Position numbers and translations under genes: made by a program. A stretch of DNA of 64,000 nucleotides, from positions 310,001-374,000 of the forward strand of contig OZ025819.1 of NCBI GenBank assembly GCA_964019425.1. Reading direction: 5' to 3'. This document shows, one piece after another, positions 1 through 8,272 of the stretch. Each line of letters begins with the position of its first letter. The first letter of the stretch is position 1. Under the pieces are notes generated by a model. It was not told where the DNA came from. It saw nothing but the letters and a program-made list of their open reading frames with translations, and ran no database searches. This stretch comes from Flectonema sp. DT1601. Lineage: Eukaryota; Euglenozoa; Diplonemea; Diplonemida; Diplonemidae.

Positions 1-286
1 GAGTTGGATACAAAAAAATCTTTCCAACGGGGAAGAGAATAAAAAATATTTTATTTTCACCTTGTTAATTTCACTTGAATGCCTTTTGTTCGCTGTGTTC
101 TCTCATTCGAAATGCAGCTGTTTGGATGTGTTCTGTTTGAGGTGATCAGTTTATTAATAATGATAGACGTTTAAACAGGTGGCCACATCAAAATTCAATG
201 TTCTAATTAGCAAGTCGTACGTCACACCTTTTCGATGAGTGCTTTTGTTAAACGTGAATTTCATCCTATTAAAACATTAGCAAGAT

Positions 287-859
287 ATGAGCACTGCATT
301 GGCACCCCACAGACCCAGGGCCCCAACAGCAGGTCACTCGGTGTGCCCTTCTCGATCTTTGCTTTGTAATCGTTTTGGACTGCCTCCCAAGACTACATTG
401 AATTACAAGTTGCCGTTACCAAAGTATCATCACAGAGGTGATGGTTGTAGAGATTCTTGGATAGGTGATCTGAAGTATGATGGAGACACTATGGTGTATT
501 GGAAACAAGTATTAGGAAAACCCGAGACGAGGGGGAAGTACCGTTGCCGTGGAACAAATCAACGAATTTCAAGCAGTGTTAATATTTTACATCATGATTG
601 TGGATCACTTGATCATCAACAGATAACAGAAACGAAATCTCGTAGTGCCCACACAGAGAGCTCTAGTCTTGTAGATGGTGAGCTTCCTTTTTTATGTACG
701 ACAATACGTAGAAGAGACAGGTCAATGCAAACTAGAATAGCTGATAGACTGGAAGAAGAGTACCTGTCAACGCTGTCAATGAATGATCTAAGAAAAATGC
801 ATTTACTTAATTATTTTAAAAGAAGAAAACGATCTTCAAATTCGAAGTCTCCAAGGTAG
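287..859 (+). CDS. Basic protein of unknown function (190 aa)
   Basis: I do not recognise this protein. The ATG follows a TTAG acceptor (AG at 279-280) by six bases, the same start context as other genes here. The N-terminus is rich in Pro, Arg and Ser, the middle holds aromatic and basic motifs (DSWIGDLKYDGD, MVYWKQVLGKP), and the C-terminus is a helical, strongly basic tail (NYFKRRKRSSNSKSPR) that could act as a nuclear signal or bind RNA. There is no signal peptide or membrane segment. It is read as a gene from ORF length, start context and non-repetitive composition, not from homology. Confidence 0.6.
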   Translation: MSTALAPHRPRAPTAGHSVCPSRSLLCNRFGLPPKTTLNYKLPLPKYHHRGDGCRDSWIGDLKYDGDTMVYWKQVLGKPETRGKYRCRGTNQRISSSVNILHHDCGSLDHQQITETKSRSAHTESSSLVDGELPFLCTTIRRRDRSMQTRIADRLEEEYLSTLSMNDLRKMHLLNYFKRRKRSSNSKSPR

Positions 860-1046
860 TGCTGTATGACCAACAATCAAATATTATTTCTCTTGTCTTG
901 CTGTATCGAATTTCTATTCGGTGGACTTGTTCTTACTTGTACGAATGAATCTTCGGAGATTATTCACTATAAGTAATTCCATGTTTTTTTTTTATCATTT
1001 TATTGTTAATATTTTTCACAGTAATCCCATCCCCCCTTTCATAACG

Positions 1047-1682
1047 ATGAAACAACAATATATTTTATATATCATTGCTTTTGTGGCCTTTATTGGATGG
1101 ATTTTTCAAGTTGTAGCACTAGCATCTGATAAGGGTTACGTGAAGGGATCGTCTGTGGATTGCGGAATATGGGCTAAATGCTCAAGCGGTGGTAATTGGT
1201 CTTGTCTTGATGTTGCTGGTGTTAAAGCAGCAAGAGCTTTTGGAGTTTTAGCTGTTCTGTGTATGTCATTTACGATGGTCATTCACATTGCATTCGCTTT
1301 TAGAGCTACTACTAAGTTTCTTCAGAGATCATCAATTGTTATGAAGGTAGTGTCGTATATTCAATACATTCATATTGCTGCTGCTGTTATGAATTTGATC
1401 TCATGGGCATGTCTTGCTGGTGTTTATGATAATCACGAGGATAGTATTTGCGCAGCTGTAATGGATAATTTAGACTTAGGGTTCTCATTTGCGTTCTTAG
1501 TCATAGTCATGCTGGTGGAAGTTGGTCTGGCTTACATCTGCTGGAAAGACAAGCATTTACCGAGTGGTGGAGATTCATCTCCTGGTGGAATGGCTTCGGC
1601 GGGTCCTCCACCAGAAAATCGTAATTTTTCTGGTGGAGTTCATCATAACCCAATTGATCAGCATCAGTTTCAACAAAAATAA
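1047..1682 (+). CDS. Four-transmembrane claudin/PMP22/amastin-like membrane protein
   Basis: About 211 aa. I start at 1047 because a T-rich tract ending CACAG (AG at 1020-1021) lies 26 bases upstream; the longer in-frame ORF from 921 would cross that acceptor. Four hydrophobic segments are visible: YILYIIAFVAFIGWIFQVVA, a second around FGVLAVLCMSFTMVIHIAF, a third around IHIAAAVMNLISWACLA and a fourth around FSFAFLVIVMLVEVGLAYI. The first extracellular loop has Cys-Gly-Ile-Trp-x2-Cys-x7-Cys, resembling the W-x2-C-x(8-10)-C signature of claudin/PMP22 proteins and broadly the amastin loop. The tail is Gly/Pro/Ser-rich and cytoplasmic by prediction. Family membership is inferred from topology and the loop cysteines; a true amastin signature is not complete. 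Confidence 0.75.
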   Translation: MKQQYILYIIAFVAFIGWIFQVVALASDKGYVKGSSVDCGIWAKCSSGGNWSCLDVAGVKAARAFGVLAVLCMSFTMVIHIAFAFRATTKFLQRSSIVMKVVSYIQYIHIAAAVMNLISWACLAGVYDNHEDSICAAVMDNLDLGFSFAFLVIVMLVEVGLAYICWKDKHLPSGGDSSPGGMASAGPPPENRNFSGGVHHNPIDQHQFQQK

Positions 1683-2053
1683 ATAAATAAATTTATTGCA
1701 TGTTTTGTTTGTCTGTCTTCTTTTTCGTATAGACGCTCTCCATCTGTGTAGGAGCTTCTGCTATCAATGCGTTCTTCTTTTTTTTTTTTTTTTTTTTTTT
1801 GTAAATTAAGTTGTTTTTTATTAAAAAGGTAGACTGCATCCCTTGTTGTCTCAGGATTTTGTTCTTCCGTTGGGACCCGTGCAAAAAGTTCCTATTCGGT
1901 TCCTATCCCGCGGCAGCATACACCGAATAGAGTTTGGTTATAATTTATATTACACGGTGATGATACGGACTCTCCCTCTTATTTTGTTGTCTTTCCCCCA
2001 ATCAGATTCTTGTTATCATCCTCAAGTCAGAAGCCAAGAACAGCAAGAACCTG

Positions 2054-2085
<32 letters not shown>

Positions 2086-2946
2086 TGGAAAAGAATGGAG
2101 AAAAAAAAAAAAAAAAAAAGTAGAAAAAAAAAAATGATGTGTTGTAAATACTCTGGTTTTACGGTCTTGAAGAATACTAGCTGACGAATTTAAAATGATG
2201 TGTTATTTTTATTGGAATAGATTTTTGATTAAAAAGTGATTGACATGATGTGTTTATCTTCTACAAAAAAACCCAACTGAATGGCACTCATTTTAAAAAC
2301 TAAAATTAACAAAACCTTATTATTCTCGTCTTGCCAAAAAAAAAAAAAAAAAAAAATTTTTTTTTTTGGCAAGACGAGAAAAGATAATGTATTTTAGGTT
2401 CCTTAACTAATATTTTAGAGATTATTACATCATCTGAACATGTTCTTCGGAAGTGGAAATCTATTCTTCTGATCAAAAAAGGAACGAAATCTTAGAGGGG
2501 AGAAAAAAAAAAAAAAAAAAAAAACCAACCCACCAACTTGTCCTTATGTATGAAGCACCACGAGTAAAGTGCTTGTCGTCTCAGTAGTGTCATAGTAACC
2601 AAAGTAGTGAATGGGATGATTTTTGTATTCCCGAAAGCAGTAGTACTTTAGTAGTAGTGACTTATTCACTTGTTATTTTCTTGTAGATGACAAGGTTTGT
2701 ATATGAAGCCTCTCGTCACTCAAGCAGTCTTTACCCTTCCCTGGTCCCATACTATTCTGTCTTTATTTTCAGCCTCCGCTTTGTCCGTCCCACATTATAG
2801 TAGACGAGTATTTTAGTTTGTGATGTTCTGGTTTTATAATTTTATTAATAACAGGCAGAATGGTTTGCTGTGTGGTTTGGAGATACTCCTAACAAGATGT
2901 CTGTGTTGTTATTTTCTTTATTTCATGCTTTAGATCTTATTCACAA
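1683..2946. other. Gene-free spacer, 1.26 kb, low complexity
   Basis: No convincing gene. It contains several pure A or T runs of about 15-25 nt and A-rich stretches whose poly-Lys ORFs are not credible. The only ordered structure is the fold-back hairpin at 2323-2380. The end carries a pyrimidine-rich tract and TTTAG acceptor that serves the next gene. Confidence 0.7.
2323..2380. repeat. Perfect fold-back hairpin with A-run and T-run in the stem
   Basis: The 13-bp arm TTCTCGTCTTGCC (2323-2335) is the exact reverse complement of GGCAAGACGAGAA (2368-2380). Between them lie 21 A then 11 T, so the stem continues through A:T pairs to about 24 bp with a short A loop. No coding role is visible. 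It could be a structured RNA, a small foldback insertion, or a duplicated arm around a homopolymer. Confidence 0.8.
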
Positions 2947-4011
2947 ATGGCTAAGCAGCGGCTATCTATAGCGGCGATCGCCATTTCCCTGACCACTGCT
3001 TTGGCCTTCACGATGGTCGCTATACATCACTTTTATACTCAAAATAGATTATTGCGAAGACATCGTCAATCTGGTGTTGTACTACCGGCTGAGAACAAAG
3101 CTCTACTTGATGAGTTGGCGAGGAAACTGGTGAGTAACGAGAAGCACATTGTGAACAGTAATGGACATACAGCAGACCCAGCACTGGTAAGACCAGAATT
3201 ACCAGTCGTACCTCCGTATTTATCTCTTAGAGAGAGAATGGGGGTCGACTCAGGAACTATATTCAGAGACTCTTCTGATGGGGTTCCGGGAGTGATGAAA
3301 TGGCGCACTTTAAGTCCTGAAAAACCCCGAGCGCATTACATTGAAGATTTCTGGGCTCCTGGAGAGGCAGAAGTCGTAATAAAAATGGCAGAAGGAAATA
3401 TTCAACGTTCAACTGTTGTTGGCGCTAATGCTGGTCTCACTAGTAATGTTCGTACGAGTCGAGGTACTTTCTTATCAAGTTATGAACAGTCTTCTCACCC
3501 TATTATTAAAGCTGCAAGAGCTCGTGTATCACTCTTATCAGGTCTTCCTATTGAAAACGTTGAAGCAACACAGATACTCAAATACGATGCCGGCCAACGC
3601 TACGTTGCCCACCCAGATTACTTCCAAACACAATATAAGGAACATCTAGCAAGGGGAGGGCAACGTGTGGCTTCATTTTTATCCTGGCTGTGCAATACTA
3701 CTTCAGGTGGCGAAACGGAATTCCCACGCTCTATGAACCCAAACACCAACTCCCCATATATTGTTTCACCAAAAAAGAACGATGGTGTACTATTTTATAA
3801 CTGTGGTAGAGTATGTATCATTATTTATTTATTCTTTTATTTACCATCTGCAAACAAGGGAGGAGTTATAAAAATCAATGAAAAATAGGAACAGACAAAG
3901 GATACTTACTGTCAGCCGGATGGTTATTCTCAGCATGAGGCAAAGCCTCCAGATGAGGGATCTCAAAAATGGGTTGCTGTCTTCTGGATACGTCAACGGG
4001 TATTTACGTAG
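2947..4011 (+). CDS. Prolyl 4-hydroxylase-like 2-oxoglutarate/Fe(II) dioxygenase, two exons
   Basis: Exon 1 is 2947-3810, a 78-nt intron (GTATGT...ATAG) is 3811-3888, and exon 2 is 3889-4011; the joined product is 328 aa. An N-terminal hydrophobic segment (about residues 8-28) predicts a type II membrane anchor with the catalytic domain in the secretory pathway lumen. The dioxygenase triad is complete only after splicing: His222-x-Asp224 (YVAHPDYF) in exon 1 and His304 in exon 2, followed by Lys315-Trp316, the Lys expected to bind 2-oxoglutarate. The region GVLFYN then DGYSQHEAKPP...QKWVAVFWIR matches the P4H alpha-subunit fold. Known family members hydroxylate peptidyl proline; the substrate here is unknown. 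A TTTAG acceptor lies just upstream of the ATG. Confidence 0.9.
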
Positions 4012-4270
4012 CGACTATATTGTATTTTAGCGGTTTTTTTTGTTATTGCATTCCTTCAGATTCCACTTATTATAAATGGAGGAGAGTGCCTTTATTTTCT
4101 TGGCTTTTTTTTTTTTTTTTCATTTATTGCAGGCTTTTTGATGGACATTGTGAAGCCTTTGTTTTTGCATTGACTTGCAGCCTCACAGTGAACGAATGTG
4201 GCTCCTGTAGAATACATTGCCAATATTATTTTTTCACAGCCTTTTTTAAAAAAAAAAATTGTAACTGTCA

Positions 4271-4720
4271 ATGCCGGTGCCTGTGCGGGGGGTTGCACTG
4301 TCGGGTCTTGAGGAGTTTGCTTATACTTCAAGCAAGCCGTTATTACAACAGGGAACTGTTCTTCCACCTTGTCAACCGAATGATGATATCGTAAAAGCAG
4401 AGAAGAAAGTTAGAAAGTTAGCCGAGTTCTTATTTAAGTGTCAAAGCTTGGCTATAGTCATTGCTGAGAGAGAGAATGTAAACCGACTGATTAGTAGATA
4501 TTGGAGAACGCTTTCTAAATATAATAATCAAATAGCCACACGGAACAGATCTTCAACAGCGTCGAGTACTTCCACGGCGAGATCGGTTTCTGGATCTGCG
4601 TCATCGTCTTCTTCTATCACTAAAACAAAACTTCTTATCGCGAGATCCAACGTTGTCGAAGAACAGCTTCTCGAAATCCAAAATCGAATAAGAGGAAAGA
4701 AGATTCATATCACAACTTGA
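4271..4720 (+). CDS. Small protein of unknown function, Ser-rich middle (149 aa)
   Basis: The ATG follows the acceptor TTTTTTCACAG (AG at about 4240) by some 30 bases. The sequence has a mixed N-terminus, a predicted helical central part (KAEKKVRKLAEFLFKCQSLA and onward), a Ser/Thr-rich low-complexity linker and a C-terminal helix ending in a basic patch. No domain is recognised. Two copies of the bipartite stem-loop element follow in the presumed 3' UTR starting 62 bases after the stop. Confidence 0.6.
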   Translation: MPVPVRGVALSGLEEFAYTSSKPLLQQGTVLPPCQPNDDIVKAEKKVRKLAEFLFKCQSLAIVIAERENVNRLISRYWRTLSKYNNQIATRNRSSTASSTSTARSVSGSASSSSSITKTKLLIARSNVVEEQLLEIQNRIRGKKIHITT

Positions 4721-4782
4721 TCTGACAAAGCTAAAGAAGGCTTGATCTCCTATCTTAACAGACATTTTTTATTTTATTTTTT

Positions 4783-4881
4783 GCACCGACAAAGTCGGAA
4801 AAGAAACTATTCAGAGCCGTTCGTGCGCCAGTATTACTGTCTGTGATCAACAATAATTTAACACTTTATCTGAATGGTTTT
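4783..4881 (+). ncRNA. Bipartite stem-loop element, copy 1 (3' UTR)
   Basis: A short hairpin CCGAC-AAA-GTCGG (4786-4798) is followed by a linker and a long-range stem AAACTATTCAGA (4804-4815) pairing with TCTGAATGGTTT (4869-4880), including one G-U pair. The enclosed region holds CAGTATTACTG, itself able to form a small hairpin and shared with copy 2. A pyrimidine run follows. Function unknown; treated as a structured RNA element because the pairing recurs in other copies. Confidence 0.6.
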
Positions 4882-4889
4882 CTTTTTTT

Positions 4890-5003
4890 GCACCTACAAG
4901 GTCGGAGAAAAAAACTCTTCAAATTAAGAGAGCTGTAGTTTATTATATGTCTCTGAACGTTCAGTATTACTGTACTGGTTGTCTATCTGAGTTTGAATTT
5001 TCT
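4890..5003 (+). ncRNA. Bipartite stem-loop element, copy 2, tandem to copy 1
   Basis: It begins GCACCTACAAGGTCGGAG, clearly related to copy 1 but with a mismatch in the first hairpin. It shares CAGTATTACTGT with copy 1 and ends in a weaker closing stem (TTCAAAT with GTTTGAA) before a T-rich tract. It is a diverged head-to-tail neighbour of copy 1. Confidence 0.5.
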
Positions 5004-5146
5004 TTTTTGTTGTATTATTCTTACTTAGAACTGGTTAGTTATTCGTTATTACTCTCTCCTACTTCTCGTTAACTTGAATGCAATTATTATTTTCACATTT
5101 TTAATTTTTAAAATTCATTGGTGGATACAATATTAGAGTCTTTTAC

Positions 5147-5181
<35 letters not shown>

Positions 5182-5333
5182 AAGGGTGGTTTACCTATCC
5201 TGTTTTAGTCAAGTCAGTCTCATAAATTACTTAACTGTTAATTATTTTTGTTAGTTTAATTCTGTACAATATTGGTGATGGGATGATTGGGATGAGTTAC
5301 TTTTAAAAATGCAAAAGTTGAAAACGGATCTTA

Positions 5334-5359
5334 CTCTCTCTCTCTCTCTCTCTCTCTCT
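5334..5359 (+). repeat. (CT)n microsatellite
   Basis: An uninterrupted CT dinucleotide run upstream of the RING gene. It may serve as part of the pyrimidine tract for the CTGGCAG acceptor near 5450. The 5004-5333 stretch before it holds only T-runs and no gene. Confidence 0.9.
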
Positions 5360-5479
5360 GCACTGGGTACTCCCCTGCCTATACTAACATTACCTCGTTT
5401 ATTTTGGTTAACGGGGTACAATACATTCAAATATTTCAACTCTCTGGCAGGTGATTGTTTGCTACACAACAAGAGGAAC

Positions 5480-6184
5480 ATGGAATGCAACATTTGCTTT
5501 GAAAAGTTTCAGTCCAGCGGCAGACGACTACCGCGAACCCTGCCGTGCGGACATACTTTCTGCAGTTTTGATTTGAAACGACTACTGGATGATAATAAAA
5601 TAAAGTGTCCAACATGTAGAAAGGAATCGACTCGTTCAGAAGAAGATTTCGTAGTAAATTATCAGCTAGTGAGTTTGATAAGTGAACTGGAAAATAAAAG
5701 AGACAGCACACCAGTAGCAGATGAACAGCAACAGTCACATGAGAGCTACGACGGAGGCTCACAAAATAAAAGATCATCGAGACACTCTCACAGCAATTAC
5801 AACAACAACAATAGCAGACGTGGTGATAGTGGTTTCCTTCAGCTGTGTAGACGTTTTCGTAGCGTCAACAGTGACTCAACAATCATTGTTGATTCGAATC
5901 AAGATATCGAAGTGGTAGTAGCGGAACTATACAGTGATGATGATAGTGACACACATAGGAGTAGTATTAGCCACCGCAGATGCAAAGGGAAACGAGGAGA
6001 GAAATATAACAAACGAGACCATCACCAGACTCGTAACAAAACTGATGACGCTAGTTCTCCAGATTCGCGTCGTGGAATGAGAGAAGCGGATGTTAACAAG
6101 TCTTCTCGTCATCACTCATGCGGCAGGCACAACAAAAACAAAAGGAACCATTGCTTTGGGAAGCGTCGTATCGAACATGAATAA
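5480..6184 (+). CDS. RING-type zinc finger protein, possible E3 ubiquitin ligase
   Basis: I start at 5480 (MECNICFEKF), placing the RING at the very N-terminus and the TCTCTGGCAG acceptor about 30 bases upstream; the in-frame extension to 5309 is CT-repeat and UTR-like. The RING spans about residues 3-50: Cys-x2-Cys, then CGHTFC, then CPTC. In the usual C3HC4 spacing the cysteine expected three residues after CGHTFC is Asp (CSFDL); Asp can ligand zinc in some RINGs but this is unusual. The remaining 180 residues are Ser/Arg/Asn/His-rich and low complexity with poly-Asn and acidic patches. RING domains generally recruit E2 enzymes; the target is unknown. Confidence 0.85.
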   Translation: MECNICFEKFQSSGRRLPRTLPCGHTFCSFDLKRLLDDNKIKCPTCRKESTRSEEDFVVNYQLVSLISELENKRDSTPVADEQQQSHESYDGGSQNKRSSRHSHSNYNNNNSRRGDSGFLQLCRRFRSVNSDSTIIVDSNQDIEVVVAELYSDDDSDTHRSSISHRRCKGKRGEKYNKRDHHQTRNKTDDASSPDSRRGMREADVNKSSRHHSCGRHNKNKRNHCFGKRRIEHE

Positions 6185-6714
6185 CTTGGTCGGGTTTATT
6201 ATCAATAGTAGTCACTAACTTCCCGTCTTGTTGCTTTTTTCCCCCCCCCATTTTTTTTATCTATGAGTGTTTTCTCTAAAGCAATAATACCCTACAAACT
6301 TACCAATTGGGTTAATTGCTTTGAGTTGCTCTCACTTATTTAGCTACCCTACTAGTTCCAAAATACAGAACGCACTTACCATTCTCTTCGGGGGTATTAG
6401 CCTGATTACTTTGTTGATTGGTTTCCGCATTGTTTGCGAGCAGGTTACCACATTTCCGCTCTTATTTCCTCTCTCCTACCTGCATTGCTATCTACGTGCA
6501 TTTTTTATGGCCCTAACCCATTTTTATTGATGAGTGAATATTGTTTTTGAGAGATTATTTATGTGTTTTACTCTTTTTTTTTTGTATAACAGGTGTCCAG
6601 CAGACTACGTTAATAATAACTCTGTGGGTTAGGGGAATTGCGGTATTTTTTTTTTTTGCAGTAGATTAATATTTGTTATCGCAGTTAATAAAATTTAAGA
6701 AAAACTCTTTAAAA
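6185..6714. other. Spacer with tandem acceptor sites
   Basis: No gene that I would defend; a 69-aa ORF (6321-6530) has no features. Near the end, a long T-run followed by GCAG (about 6658) and another GCAG about 25 nt later give two candidate acceptors for the downstream gene. Confidence 0.6.
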
Positions 6715-7950
6715 ATGTACTCAAATGACAACACGTCTCAGATTGGATATGAGCCACTGTTAAGCACGCAGGACTCATCACAAATAACAGATCTGCATGG
6801 TCAAGTGATGCAGCCGCAGATGGTGCCGCAGACGCAAATGATGCAACCGCAGATGGTGCCGCAGACACAAATGATGCAGCCGCAGATGGTGCCACAGTCA
6901 CAATCTATGCAGCAGATGGTTCCGCAAACACAATCGATGCCACAGTCACAATCTATGCAGCCACAGATGGTGCCACAGTCGCAAATGATGCAACCACAGT
7001 TTATGCAGGTGGACTCACCGCTAATAACACCGAAGACAGCAGAGTCAGCTGTAGCAGTCGAGATCCCAACAATGACAACCGGAGTGTTACTAAGAGGAAA
7101 GCATGCAACCCAAGTCAATAGCAGCAGAGCAGAAACAGCTAACTATTTGGAACAGTTGAGAATGCAGAAAAAGAGCGATCAAATTAATTGTCGAATTTTC
7201 CCAGATGAAGAACGTATCCTAGACAAACCAATGAACATCAGAAGAATACGTAATATTGATCCGAGAACAAATGAAGTAATTAGTGATAAAACATTAACAG
7301 CTTTACTTGAGATTACTAAACATCGAATCCTGTTTGCCTCTGGATATATTGTCCCTGGGGTAAATGAGGGAAATATTACTGCTAAGAGAGTTAATGATCT
7401 TGTAACTGATGTTGCGACTCTGACTTGTAGTCATGAACAGAAGTTTACAGCTTGGAACTTACCCCTACGACACGTATTAAATGTCGAATTGGAAACTTCA
7501 CTCGGCATGGAGGCTCAAAAGACAATGTGGGCTAAACGCAGAATCTGGATCGCTGCCATAACCTTATTTCTTATGGTAGCGGCATTCGCAATTGTGATGA
7601 TCTCAAGCATCAATAATTTTACCTCTGATATTCTTATTGGTGGGATAGCTGCATTCCTGTTCTTCGCATTCCTGGGTGGAAGTCTTTACTATATGTGTAC
7701 TAGTTTCAACGAGGCACCAACTACAGTGAAATCCGTAGAGCAAAAGGTGCTTTCGATAAGTTGCATAAGCCCTACGACGTTTCAACCTACTATTACACAA
7801 ATTGAATTTTGTTACCAAACAACGAGCAGCAATGATTTGATTGAAGCGTTGAATCACATTTCTCCAAAGCCAGAGAATTGTCCCGTAATTTGCGCGGGTA
7901 ATGTTACCCAAATCCAGGTAGGCTCGAATAGCCTCCCGACTCTTGCCTAA
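6715..7950 (+). CDS. Membrane protein with Gln/Met/Pro tandem repeats and two transmembrane helices
   Basis: 411 aa, started at 6715 after two upstream GCAG acceptors. Residues about 30-100 are tandem copies of an 11-residue unit (MQPQMVPQTQM and variants with losses), a low-complexity prion-like tract. The middle of the protein is a soluble, unrecognised domain. Two adjacent hydrophobic helices follow (around IWIAAITLFLMVAAFAIVMI and IGGIAAFLFFAFLGGSLYYM), giving a hairpin topology with both ends on one side. The last 80 residues are soluble. No family is recognised. The stop codon sits inside a strong RNA hairpin (see 7935-8033). Confidence 0.75.
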   Translation: MYSNDNTSQIGYEPLLSTQDSSQITDLHGQVMQPQMVPQTQMMQPQMVPQTQMMQPQMVPQSQSMQQMVPQTQSMPQSQSMQPQMVPQSQMMQPQFMQVDSPLITPKTAESAVAVEIPTMTTGVLLRGKHATQVNSSRAETANYLEQLRMQKKSDQINCRIFPDEERILDKPMNIRRIRNIDPRTNEVISDKTLTALLEITKHRILFASGYIVPGVNEGNITAKRVNDLVTDVATLTCSHEQKFTAWNLPLRHVLNVELETSLGMEAQKTMWAKRRIWIAAITLFLMVAAFAIVMISSINNFTSDILIGGIAAFLFFAFLGGSLYYMCTSFNEAPTTVKSVEQKVLSISCISPTTFQPTITQIEFCYQTTSSNDLIEALNHISPKPENCPVICAGNVTQIQVGSNSLPTLA

Positions 7951-8033
7951 GTCGGGAAGAAAGCGTTAGCACCTGATAGCAGTATGGTGAGCTCTTCAGA
8001 GTTTTTCTGTGATTCAATAAAAGGGACGCTTTC
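7935..8033 (+). ncRNA. Bipartite stem-loop element, divergent copy overlapping the stop codon
   Basis: Hairpin CCCGACT (7935-7941) pairs with AGTCGGG (7950-7956); the TAA stop spans the 3' end of its loop and first stem base. It is followed by GAA and a long-range stem GAAAGCGT (7959-7966) with ACGCTTTC (8026-8033). The junction GTCGGGAAGAAA closely matches GTCGGAGAAGAAA of other copies although the closing stem sequence is different. Membership in the family is inferred from architecture. Confidence 0.45.
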
Positions 8034-8239
8034 AGACGAAAAAAAAAATATCCGAGTAAATGCAAAAAATCAATTTTCCCCTTTTATCTTTTGACAAGTA
8101 ATTACCAAGCGAAACTTATTAACCCTGTGTCGTATTCCATTATACTTCTGGTTTTGGTTTCCCAGGGCTCACTACTATTTGAGTAGCTGAATAAGTCAAT
8201 TCTGTACTGCACTGAACTCGTCAACTCCCATCCCCCTTT

Positions 8240-8272
<33 letters not shown>

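Noticed and set aside
1843-2184. 113-aa ORF with poly-Lys tail
   Set aside because: It runs through A homopolymers, has no acceptor context of note and no protein-like features beyond the first part.
6801-7118. Cys/Gly-rich ORF on the minus strand
   Set aside because: Shadow of the Gln/Met/Pro repeats.
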